A stretch of 48,537 nucleotides of DNA from Bolinopsis microptera (GCF_026151205.1 NW_026971798.1:1-48537); one strand, 5' to 3'. Positions 37,500-48,085 are shown, counted from the first letter of the stretch. Notes: generated by a model from the letters alone, not told the origin. Numbers and translations: made by a program.

Positions 37500-40400
37500 G
37501 TAACTAGCACTACATTACTTTATCAGCCATGGTAACTAGCCATGGTAACTAGCACTACATTACTTTATCAGCCATGGTAACTAGCCATGGTAACTAGCAC
37601 TACATTACTTTATCAGCCATGGTAACTCCAGCCATGGTAACAAGCACTACATTACTTTATCAACCATGGTAACTAGCCATGGTAACTAGCACTACATTAC
37701 TTTATCAACCATGGTAACTAGCCATAGTAACTAGCACTACATTACTTTATCAGCCATGGTAACTAGCCATGGTAAATAGCACTACATTACTTTATCAGCC
37801 ATGGTAACTAGCCATGGTAACTAGCACTACATTACTTTATCAGCCATGGTAACTAGCCATGGTAACTAGCACTACATTACTTTATCAGCCATGGTAACTA
37901 GCCATGGTAACTAGCACTACATTACTTTATCAGCCATGGTAACTAGCCATGGTAACTAGCACTACATTACTTTATCAGCCATGGTAACTAGCCATGGTAA
38001 CTAGCACTACATTACTTTATCAGCCATGGTAACTAGCCATGGTAACTAGCCATGGTAACTAGCACTACATTACTTTATCAGCCATGGTAACTAGCCATGG
38101 TAACTCCAGCCATGGTAACTAGCACTACATTACTTTATCAGCCATGGTAACTAGCCATAGTAACTAGCACTACATTACTTTATCAGCCATGGTAACTAGC
38201 CATAGTAACTAGCACTACATTACTTTATCAGCCATGGTAACTAGCCATAGTAACTAGCACTACATTACTTTATCAGCCATGGTAACTAGCCATGGTAACT
38301 CCAGCCATGGTAACTAGCACTACATTACTTTATCAGCCATGGTAACTAGCCATGGTAACTCCAGCCATGGTAACTAGCACTACATTACTTTATCAGCCAT
38401 GGTAACTAGCCATGGTAACTAGCACTACATTACTTTATCAGCCATGGTAACTAGCCATGGTAACTAGCACCACATTACTTTATCAGCCATGGTAACTAGC
38501 CATGGTAACTAGCCATGGTAACTAGACTAAATTACTTTATCAGCCATGGTAACTCCAGCCATGGTAACTAGCACTACATTACTTTATCAGCCATGGTTAC
38601 TAGCCATGGTAACTAGCACTATATTACTTTATCAGCCATGGTAACTAGCCATGGTAACTAGCCATGGTAACTAGCCATGGTAACTAGCCATGGTAACTCC
38701 AGCCATGGTAACTAGCACTACATTACTTTATCAGCCATGGTAACTAGCACTACATTACTTTATCAGCCATGGTAACTCCAGCCATGATAACTAGCACTAC
38801 ATTACTTTATCAGCCAGGTAACTAGCCATGGTAAATAGCACTACATTACTTTATCAGCCATGGTAACTAGCCATGGTAACTAGCACTACATTACTTTATC
38901 AGCCATGGTAACTAGCCATGGTAAATAGCACTACATTACTTTATCAGCCATGGTAACTAGCCATGGTAACTGGCACTACATTACTTTATTAGCCATGGTA
39001 ACTAGCCATGGTTACCAGCCATGGTAACTAGCACTACATTACTTTTTCAGCCATGGTAACTAGCCATGGTAACTAGCACTACATTACTTTATCAGCCATG
39101 GTAACTAGCCATGGTAACTAGCACTACATTACTTTATCAGCCATGGTAACTAGCCATGGTAACTAGCACTACATTACTTTATCAGCCAGGTAACTAGCCA
39201 TGGTAAATAGCACTACATTACTTTATCGGCCATGGTAACTAGCCATGGTAACTAGCACTACATTACTTTATCAGCCATGGTAACTAGCCATGGTAACTAG
39301 CACTACATTACTTTATCAGCCATGGTAACTAGCCATGGTAACTAGCACTACATTACTTTATCAGCCAGGTAACTAGCCATGGTAACTAGCACTACATTAC
39401 TTTATCAGCCATGGTAACTAGCCATGGTAACTAGCACTACATTACTTTATCAGCCATGGTAACTAGCCATGGTAACTAGCACTACATTACTTTATCAGCC
39501 ATGGTAACTAGCCATGGTAACTAGCCATGGTAACTCCAGCCATGGTAACTAGCACTACATTACTTTATCAGCCATGGTTACTAGCCATGGTAACTAGCTA
39601 TGGTAACTAGCACTACATTACTTTATCAGCCATAGTTACTAGCCATGGTAACTAGCACTACATTACTTTATCAGCCATGGTTACTAGCCATGGTAACTAG
39701 CACTACATTACTTTATCAGCCATGGTAACTAGCCATGGTAACTAGCACTACATTACTTTATCAGCCATGGTAACTAGCCATGGTAACTAGCACTACATTA
39801 CTCTATCAGCCATGGTTACTAGCCATGGTAACTAGCACTACATTACTTTATCAGCCACGGTAACTAGCCATGGTAACTAGCACTACATTACTTTATCAGC
39901 CATGGTAACTAGCCATGGTAACTAGCACTACATTACTTTATCAGCCATGGTTACTAGCCATGGTAACTAGCTATGGTAACTAGCACTACATTACTTTATC
40001 AGCCATGGTAACTAGCCATGGTAACTAGCACTACATTACTTTATCAGCCATGGTTACTAGCCATGGTAACTAGCTATGGTAACTAGCACTACATTACTTT
40101 ATCAGCCATGGTAACTAGCCATGGTAACTAGCACTACATTACTTTATCAGCCATGGTAACTAGCCATGGTAACTAGCACTACATTACTTTATCAGCCAGG
40201 TAACTAGCCATGGTAACTAGCACTACATTACTCTATCAGCCATGGTAACTAGCCATGGTAACTAGCACTACATTACTTTATCAGCCATGGTTACTAGCCA
40301 TGGTAACTAGCTATGGTAACTAGCACTACATTACTTTATCAGCCATGGTTACTAGCCATGGTAAATAGCACTACATTACTTTATCAGCCATGGTAACTAG

Positions 40401-43400
40401 CCATGGTAACTAGCACTACATTACTTTATCAGCCATGGTAACTAGCCATGGTAACTAGCCATGGTAACTAGCACTACATTACTTTATCAGCCATGGTAAC
40501 TAGCCATGGTAACTAGCACTACATTACTTTATCAGCCATGGTAACTAGCCATGGTAACTAGCACTACATTACTTTATCAGCCATGGTTACTAGCCATGGT
40601 AACTAGCCATGGTAACTAGCACTACATTACTTTATCAGCCATGGTAACTAGCCATGGTAACTAGCACTACATTACTTTATCAGCCAGGTAACTAGCCATG
40701 GTAACTAGCACTACATTACTTTATCAGCCATGGTAACTAGCCATAGTAACTAGCACTACATTACTTTATCAGCCATGGTAACTAGCCATGGTAACTAGCA
40801 CTACATTACTTTATCAGCCATGGTTACTAGCCATGGTAAATAGCACTACATTACTTTATCAGCCATGGTAACTAGCCATGGTAACTAGCACTACATTACT
40901 TTATCAGCCATGGTAACTAGCCATGGTAACTAGCACTACATTACTTTATCAGCCATGGTAACTAGCCATGGTAACTAGCACTACATTACTTTATCAGCCA
41001 TGGTAACTAGCCATGGTAACTAGCCATGGTAACTAGCACTACATTACTTTATCAGCCATGGTAACTAGCCATGGTAACTAGCCATGGTAACTCCAGCCAT
41101 GATAACTAGCACTACATTACATTATCAGCCAGGTAACTAGCCATGGTAACTAGCACTACATTACTCTATCAGCCATGGTAACTAGCCATGGTAACTAGCA
41201 CTACATTACTTTATCAGCCATGGTTACTAGCCATGGTAACTAGCCATGGTAACTAGCACTACATTACTTTATCAGCCATGGTAACTAGCCATGGTAACTA
41301 GCACTAAATTACTTTATCAGCCATGGTAACTAGCCATGGTAACTAGCACATTATTACTTTATCAGCCATGGTAACTAGCCATGGTAACTAGCCATGGTAA
41401 CTCCAGCCATGATAACTAGCACTACATTACTTTATCAGCCAGGTAACTAGCCATGGTAACTAGCACTACATTACTCTATCAGCCATGGTAACTAGCCATG
41501 GTAACTAGCACTACATTACTTTATCAGCCATGGTTACTAGCCATGGTAACTAGCTATGGTAACTAGCACTACATTACTTTATCAGCCATGGTTACTAGCC
41601 ATGGTAACTCCAGCCATGATAACTAGCACTACATTACTTTATCAGCCATGGTTACTAGCCATGGTAACTCCAGCCATGGTAACTAGCACTACATTACTTT
41701 ATCAGCCATGGTTACTAGCCATGGTAACTCCAGCCATGATAACTAGCACTACATTACTTTATCAGCCATGGTTACTAGCCATGGTAACTAGCACTACATT
41801 ACTTTATCAGCCATGGTAACTAGCCATGGTAACTAGCACTACATTACTTTATCAGCCATGGTAACTAGCCATGGTAACTAGCACTACATTACTTTATCAG
41901 CCATGGTAACTAGCCATGGTAACTCCAGCCATGGTAACTAGCACTACATTACTTTATCAGCCATGGTTACTAGCCATGGTAACTAGCACTACATTACTTT
42001 ATCAGCCATGGTAACTAGCCATGGTAACTAGCCATGGTAACTAGCACTACATTACTTTATCAGCCATGGTAACTAGCCATGGTAACTCCAGCCATGGTAA
42101 CTAGCACTACATTACTTTATCAGCCATGGTTACTAGCCATGGTAACTAGCCATGGTAACTAGCACTACATTACTTTATCAGCCATGGTTACTAGCCATGG
42201 TAACTCCAGCCATGGTAACTAGCACTACATTACTTTATCAGCCATGGTAACTAGCCATGGTAACTAGCACTACATTACTTTATCAGCCATGGTAACTAGC
42301 CATGGTAACTAGCACTACATTACTTTATCAGCCATGGTAACTAGCCATGGTAACTAGCCATGGTAACTCCAGCCATGGTAACTAGCACTACATTACTTTA
42401 TCAGCCATGGTTACTAGCCATGGTAACTAGCCATGGTAACTAGCACTACATTACTTTATCAGCCATGGTTACTAGCCATGGTAACTCCAGCCATGGTAAC
42501 TAGCACTACATTACTTTATCAGCCATGGTTACTAGCCATGGTAACTAGCACTACATTACTTTATCAGCCATGGTAACTAGCCATGGTAACTAGCACTACA
42601 TTACTTTATCAGCCATGGTAACTAGCCATGGTAACTAGCACTACATTACTTTATCAGCCATGGTAACTAGCCATGGTAACTAGCAATACATTACTTTATC
42701 AGCCATGGTAACTAGCCATGGTAACTAGCACTACATTACTTTATCAGCCATGGTAACTAGCCATGGTAACTAGCACTACATTACTTTATCAGCCATGGTA
42801 ACTAGCCATGGTAACTAGCCATGGTAACTAGCCATGGTAACTAGCCATGGTAACTAGCCATGGTAACTAGCACTACATTACTTTATCAGCCATGGTAACT
42901 AGCCATGGTAACTAGCACTACATTACTTTATCAGCCATGGTAACTAGCCATGGTAACTCCAGCCATGGTAACTTCAGCCATGGTAACTAGCACTACATTA
43001 CTTTATCAGCCATGGTAACTAGCCATGGTAACTAGCACTACATTACTTTATCAGCCATGGTAACTAGCCATGGTAACTAGCCATGGTAACTAGCACTACA
43101 TTACTTTATCAGCCATGGTAACTAGCCATGGTAACTAGCACTACATTACTTTATCAGCCATGGTAACTAGCCATGGTAACTAGCCATGGTAAATAGCACT
43201 ACATTACTTTATCAGCCATGGTAACTAGCCATGGTAACTAGCACTACATTACTTTATCAGCCATGGTAACTAGCCATAGTAACTAGCACTACATTACTTT
43301 ATCAGCCATGGTAACTAGCCATGGTAACTAGCACTACATTACTTTATCAGCCATGGTAACTAGCCATGGTAACTAGCACTACATTACTTTATCAGCCATG

Positions 43401-43424
43401 GTAACTAGCCATGGTAACTAGAAT
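37494..43424. repeat. Large minisatellite, 45-base unit, about 5.9 kb
   Basis: The main unit is a 32-base block (CTAGCACTACATTACTTTAT then CAGCCATGGTAA) plus a 13-base block CTAGCCATGGTAA. Variants add extra 13-base blocks or a 15-base CTCCAGCCATGGTAA block. Length corresponds to roughly 125 to 130 units. Recurrent point variants are GGTTAC for GGTAAC, CCATAG for CCATGG, TAAATAG for TAACTAG and CCAGGTAA lacking two bases. The array begins at the 3' end of exon C and every unit repeats that junction's GCCATGGTAACTAG. A short frame at 41556-41819 stays open only where the GGTTAC variant removes the stop. Confidence 0.95.
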
Positions 43425-43862
43425 AAATTACTTTATTACTGTTTTATCCCGTTTTACCGACCATCAAAACCTTGGTGATCCCAATTTCATGTAGCTGTCA
43501 AGTAACTTCACATTACCTGCACACCTGCAGCAGGTTGAAAAATAATGAATTAGTTGTGGTGGTAAACACGCGGTATTGTAGTCGTCATGGTAACCTGTTG
43601 TGAGAGTGCTGCACTGACAAGCTGCTGCTTCCTTCGTGGGAAGATGTTCGAGATCTCGCATTTTAACCAATCAGGGCTGATGATGAGGATCACGTTACTT
43701 ACCGACAGCCAATCAGATGATTTGTTGGTCTTCTCTGATTTATTAGTACAGCTGGACTGGAGATAGTGCAGTTTGAATAGTTTCAATTAAGACAGCGGAC
43801 GCTGAGTGCGAAAACTTGTGCACTGAGCTACTGTTGTCTCGTTGTTTTGACTCTGCAAAGCC
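43425..43862. other. Spacer after the array; possible promoter and 5' UTR
   Basis: Unique, clean sequence without a convincing open frame. It includes two CCAATCAG motifs and a stretch leading into an ATG in strong context. Short - strand frames (43464-43786) have no recognisable similarity. Confidence 0.4.
43667..43716 (+). promoter_or_regulatory. Two CCAAT boxes
   Basis: CCAATCAG occurs at 43667-43674 and again at 43709-43716, in the same orientation and 42 bases apart, about 150 to 195 bases upstream of the ATG at 43863. Paired CCAAT boxes (NF-Y sites) are typical of TATA-less animal promoters. No TATA box is seen. Promoter function is inferred from motif and position. Confidence 0.45.
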
Positions 43863-43886
43863 ATGGCTTTCTTGCACTTGACTAAG
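43863..43886 (+). CDS. Possible first coding exon (MAFLHLTK)
   Basis: GCAAAGCCATGG gives an optimal translation-start context. Eight codons follow and end AAG|GTATAC, a plausible donor, in phase 0. This phase matches the exon at 44650, giving MAFLHLTK joined to ALSHAY. It could be an alternative first exon of the EF-hand gene or the start of a separate gene. The evidence is only start context, phase and the upstream CCAAT boxes. Confidence 0.4.
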
Positions 43887-44548
43887 GTATACCAGTCTCT
43901 TCCACACCTCTACAATTTCAATCTATTTTCTAGAAATATTAACGTTTTCTTCAATGATCATTATTATCAGTGCTGCAAAGGAAGTGTTAACTGACTCGCG
44001 TTCGTATTGATTTTAAAATTAAATGAATTTCCGCTTTGCTATTCTTCGGGGCATTGAAATTGAAATGAATTTAAAGGTCCTTTGTGAGAAAAGCCTGGAG
44101 GGTGTACCCACTTATGTACATTATACATAGAATTATGCGCCTGCATGGTACATCATGATATCCTAAACCAATAAAATCATAATGATTCCTGTGATACGAA
44201 AACTTTCTAAAAGTTGATGGCATGCATTCAATGCTCTTGCGGGTAATTTGAATTTGGGACGTTGGGAGGTCGATTTGTTATCAACTCTTGTTTAGTTACG
44301 GTCTTATTTGCTGATTAGAATTAAGTAAGCTGGCTGTCATACCCATATTACCCAAGCAGTCACAAATCTGAACTTTTTATAAATACAATCCTCCCCCTGT
44401 GGTGTCCTAATTTACGGAGTGGATGAAAATTTTTGAGCGCTGTTCTTTCAAATCAACCAAGTTCAAAAGATTGTGTGGGGTCATTAATCATAACATTCAA
44501 TCGTTATCAATTGTCAATTAAAAGATTTTAAATGATGGCCCTACATCG

Positions 44549-44650
44549 CTCCGTTAAAGTTTATGAACCCTATATCTGCAGGCGTTGTTAAAGTTTATGA
44601 ACCCTATATCTGCAGGCGTCGTTAAAGTTTATGAACCCTATATCTGCAGG
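44549..44650 (+). repeat. Three tandem 34-base copies of a splice acceptor region
   Basis: Copies at 44549-44582, 44583-44616 and 44617-44650 share GTTAAAGTTTATGAACCC followed by TATATCTGCAGG. They differ only in the first few bases. Each copy carries the same CTGCAG|G acceptor, so three equivalent candidate 3' splice sites lie in tandem, and the last one abuts the coding exon. Confidence 0.9.
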
Positions 44651-44784
44651 CGTTGTCCCACGCTTACACGACAGCGGAGGAGGACCCTGACATGCAGTTT
44701 CAACAGCTGAGTTTGAACCTGCAACCGGTTCACAAGGATCCGAGACATAAGGCTCTTGTTAAGATTGAGAACTGTAAACTTCTG
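44650..44784 (+). CDS. Coding exon D, degenerate EF-hand-like
   Basis: Acceptor CTGCAG and donor CTG|GTAAGA enclose 135 bases (45 codons), open in one frame, beginning ALSHAYTTAEEDPDMQF. The end, DPRHKALVKIENCKLL, lines up with the calcium loop of exon B (Asp at 1, Val at 8, then a hydrophobic helix), but the other ligands are missing, so it would be a non-binding EF-hand. Entry phase 0 fits both exon C (37499) and the ATG exon at 43863. I favour it as part of the EF-hand gene, but a separate small gene is possible. Confidence 0.55.
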
Positions 44785-44809
44785 GTAAGATATTTGCTGT
44801 CGGCACTTA

Positions 44810-44941
44810 TACAGCATGTTTACTGCATGTTTACCAGCATGTTTACAGCATGTTAACAGCATGTTTACAGCATGTTTACAGCATGTTTACAGCATGTTTA
44901 CAGCATGTTTACAGCATGTTTACAGCATGTTTACAGCATGG
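44810..44941 (+). repeat. Tandem repeat, 11-base unit TTTACAGCATG
   Basis: About eleven units, nearly identical toward the right end, begin some 25 bases after the donor of exon D. Each contains TTTACAG, which resembles a 3' splice acceptor. Confidence 0.9.
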
Positions 44942-44990
44942 ATATTAGCATTTTAGAAGACAATTAGGTGACATCCTGTTTTTTTATTAG

Positions 44991-45075
44991 TTCTCATAAA
45001 GCATAGATTTATCAAGCGTGTAAAAACTAAACAGTCATATAGCTGCAACAAATTAAAAACAATTAATCAACAAAT
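44991..45075 (+). other. Possible terminal exon with ATTAAA polyadenylation signal
   Basis: TTTTTTTATTAG at the 44990 boundary is a fair acceptor. In phase with exon D it adds Phe-Ser and then a TAA stop (44997-44999), and ATTAAA at 45052-45057 could be the polyadenylation signal. This would end the + strand gene just before the 3' end of the convergent dehydrogenase gene. There is no coding conservation to support it. Confidence 0.25.
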
Positions 45076-45289
45076 TCACTAAATCACGATTTTACTAGAT
45101 TAGATGAAACAGGAATAGAAGTTTATAAGCTGAATTCAAAAGAAATATTTACGAGTATATTTACCAATACAAAATTTAAACAAAAAGAATCATTTAAAAA
45201 TCTAAATTTTCTACTTGAACGATCAACTGTTTCTTTAACACGGAGAATGTTCTGGAGCCACATAACTGCTACTGTTACAGAGAAGCTTA

Positions 45290-47244
45290 TTATTTGGTCG
45301 TCTCCAGACTCTTTTTGATATCCAGCACGTACCTGACCGCCGCACTGTTGTTGTCCTGAAGCTCAGTGTATATTTTATTCAGCTGCCCTGCTTCTACAAG
45401 CTCTATGTCCGGGTATATCTCGTTTTTAAAGCAGAAATCGACCACCTCCTGCGTGGCGGGGATTCCGCCGATCAGAGAACCAGCAATGGATATCCTCTTC
45501 AATATTAGCATAAACTGATTGTATTGCATGGGTGCTGCAATGCAGCCCAGTTGGACGAGAGTACCGTCAGTCTTCAGCATGGAGATGTACGGAGCTATGT
45601 CGTGTGGAGCGGAGACAGTGTTAATGATCAGGTCTAACTTTCCTCGCTCCTTCCTCACTGAGTCAGCATCTTTGGACACCACATAATCCTCCGCTCCTTT
45701 AGATTTTGCTACATCGATCTTCTTGTCGCTGCTGGAAATGGCCACAACTCGGTGTCCCAGAGCGGCCGCTAACTTGATGCCCATTGTGCCCAGTCCCCCG
45801 ATCCCGACTATCCCGATATTCAGCTTCTTTTCCGTGTTTGTTGCTCCCCAGTGATTCAGTGGAGACCACATTGTGATCCCTGCACACAGGATAGGTCCTG
45901 CCTTTTCCAGTGGCATCCCCTCTGGTATCTTGATTATGAAGTGTTCGTGGACCACGTCAAACTCAGAGTAACCTCCCCAGTTCTGTACCTCCGGGTTTCC
46001 TCCTATGTGGCAGTTTTCCTGTGGTATATGAACATAATAAAGATAGCATACATTTGTATTGCGCTCAAGAATAATTTAAAGAAAAGTTTCAATTTGACAT
46101 TTTTGTAACACAAAAAAGAAAAGCCCACCTTCTTCTTAGGAGTATTGTAAGTGTGTGTAAAGCCATTAACACAGTAGCACTCCTCACCCCTGTGACACAC
46201 CTCACAGATCAGGCAGCTATCCCTGATGCAACCCACCCCCACATTGTCCCCCACCTTTACTCGGCTCACTTTCTCTCCCACCTCCACCACTGTCCCCACC
46301 AACTCGTGACCCGGTACAATTGGGTACGTTGATCCTGGCAAGTAATAGTGGGTTAAGAACTTGTTGGAACACGGTAAGTAGTAGTGGGTTAAGAACTTGT
46401 TGGAACACGGTAAGTAGTAGTGGGTTAAGAACTTGTTGGAACACGGTAAGTAGTAGTGGGTTAAGAACTTGTTGGAACACGGTAAGTAGTAGTGGGTTAA
46501 GAACTTGTTGGAACACGGTAGTAGTAGTGGGTTAAGAACTTGTTGGAACACGGTAAGTAGTAGTGGGTTAAGAACTTGTTGGAACACGGTAAGTAGTAGT
46601 GGGTTAAGAACTTGTTGGAACACGGTAAGTAGTAGTGGGTTAAGAACTTGTTGGAACACGGTAAGTAGTAGTGGGTTAAGAACTTGTTGGAACACGGTAA
46701 GTAGTAGTGGGTTAAGAACTTGTTGGAACACGGTAAGTAGTAGTGGGTTAAGAACTTGTTGGAACACGGTAAGTAGTAGTGGGTTAAGAACTTGTTGGAA
46801 CACGGTAAGTAGTAGTGGGTTAAGAACTTGTTGGAACACGGTAAGTAGTAGTGGGTTAAGAACTTGTTGGAACACGGTAAGTAGTAGTGGGTTAAGAACT
46901 TGTTGGAACACGGTAAGTAGTAGTGGGTTAAGAACTTGTTGGAACATGGCACACAACACGGTTCACAAAATGTATATTTAATTGCCATAAAGATAACAAT
47001 CATCAATCATCTTACCCCATTTTTCAGACATCTCATTGAGCACATTGTGGACATCAGAATGACAAATTCCACAGAACTTTAGCTCGAACTTGACATCGTG
47101 GAGGCCTACTTGAGGCCGGTAGATAGTTAACTGTTTGAAACTCTCCCCACACTGGTCCACACCCCACGCTGTGACCGGGTACTCAGTGTCCAGGGGCGCC
47201 GGGATCGGCTTGTGGACTGCTATGTCAGGGTTACTGAACTTCAT
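45290..47244 (-). CDS. Zinc-dependent alcohol dehydrogenase, cinnamyl-alcohol-dehydrogenase type
   Basis: Three exons on the - strand, 47244-47016, 46334-46129 and 46018-45290 (229, 206 and 729 bases), with introns GTAAGA...CCAG and GTGGGC...CACAG. They join in frame to 387 residues. The family reduces aldehydes and oxidises alcohols with NADP(H), usually in the cytosol. Catalytic zinc ligands are visible as Cys61 (CGICHSD), His86 with Glu87 (PGHE) and Cys190 (LCAGIT). Structural zinc ligands are Cys117, Cys120, Cys123 and Cys131. The Rossmann motif GIGGLG is at 217-222, and SSSDKK at 240-245 fits NADP(H) preference. The family usually has 340-380 residues; this one has about twelve extra residues around 143-158, at the exon 2/3 junction. 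The ATG at 47244 has A at -3 and gives the normal N-terminus (AWGVD at 26-30). No stop or frameshift interrupts it, so it looks functional. Its physiological substrate is not known. Confidence 0.92.
46339..46947. repeat. Minisatellite of 17 units of 36 bases in dehydrogenase intron 1
   Basis: The + strand unit begins GTAAGTAGTAGTGGGTTAAG and ends AACTTGTTGGAACACG. There are 17 copies, almost identical; one near 46520 lacks a single A. The array ends about four bases before the acceptor of exon 2, and the last unit itself forms the acceptor region. The unit is a multiple of three, so frames stay open on both strands (recurring FQQVLNPLLLTV on -, SSGLRTCWNTV on +). These are translations of the repeat, not proteins. 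Confidence 0.95.
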
Positions 47245-48085
47245 GCTTTCTTGCTATGTGGAGGCTGTCAGGGGTTTGGTTCTACTATCGTTCAGAATAT
47301 AAAATAACCATAAAGTTAAGAATCAAATGAAACTGATTTGAGTGTGAAATATTCGGTTTAATGATAATCTACCGTAACAAACCTACCGGGAGTATGCTTT
47401 GATCTGAGTGGCATTCTCCCTATGGCTTAGACACTAAACAGGATTCAACAGGAATAAGTATAAATTTGTCAATGAGAGTTCGAACACTCCCGTCTTGACT
47501 ATAATACAAAAATACAAAATAAATAAAAACTATGGCATATTATAGGTTATATAACTATGACAACAAGGCTTCGTCCTCTAGGAGCATTCATCTGAACTTG
47601 GCCCAGAACATAGTTCAGTTATATAGCTCATCCTTGCATCAGAGGGACCCCATGAAACGTCAGTTCTTAAGCCTATGGTTAACTTAGCCTCCTTAGTCCT
47701 TACCTCTGTACGTGGTAGAGTGGGAGTCTCACAACCAAACGATATACCGCATTAGAAATCGGAGAAAATATGAAAATTTTAACGTTGCTGTCTCTGCATA
47801 TCCTATCAAATTGTTGCTAGACGTTATTTGATACCCACGATAATGATCTACTTCCGTGCCAATGGCGACGCCCGCGACTAGTACTACCAAGAATGAATGA
47901 GATAATGCGCATAAATCTTTCTTAATTTTAATTTGCACTACCCAACGTAAAAGATCGTAATCTTTGTTTTAAAACTCTATATTATAAAGTTTAGGCTAAA
48001 ATGGAGCGAAATCGATGGAAAATGCTTGGTCGAGTTGCATTTGATATTCTTTCTGTTATCCTTACTTGTACTTGATTAGGTCTCC
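47245..48085. other. Upstream region of the dehydrogenase gene and spacer to the LINE
   Basis: Clean, AT-moderate sequence without a supportable gene. The proximal part should contain the promoter and 5' UTR of the - strand dehydrogenase, but I see no clear TATA or CCAAT box on that strand. A 69-codon frame at 47729-47938 (-) has a hydrophobic stretch but no recognisable family or start context. Confidence 0.45.

Noticed and set aside
37494-43424. CRISPR-like array
   Set aside because: Units are contiguous with no unique spacers, the context is an intron of an animal-type gene, and no cas genes are present.
46003-46959. 318-codon frame on the - strand with many FQQVLNPLLLTV repeats
   Set aside because: It is the 36-base intronic repeat read through into exon 2. 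Its C-terminal part (YPIVPGHELVG...) is real dehydrogenase exon 2, but the repeat portion is intron: exon 1 at 47016 joins exon 2 at 46334 in perfect frame.
46505-46981. 158-codon + strand repeat protein (SSGLRTCWNTV units)
   Set aside because: Antisense translation of the same array. The unit length is a multiple of three, so frames stay open automatically.
47296-47306. TATAAAAT near the dehydrogenase start
   Set aside because: It is oriented on the + strand, opposite to the gene, and only about 55 bases from the ATG, so I do not call it the promoter.
47470-47495. GTTCGAAC motif resembling a tRNA B box
   Set aside because: No matching A box, acceptor stem or anticodon arm at the right distance on either strand.
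47729-47938. 69-codon - strand frame with a hydrophobic N-terminal stretch (possible secreted peptide)
   Set aside because: No recognisable family, promoter or splice support; length is within chance for this composition.
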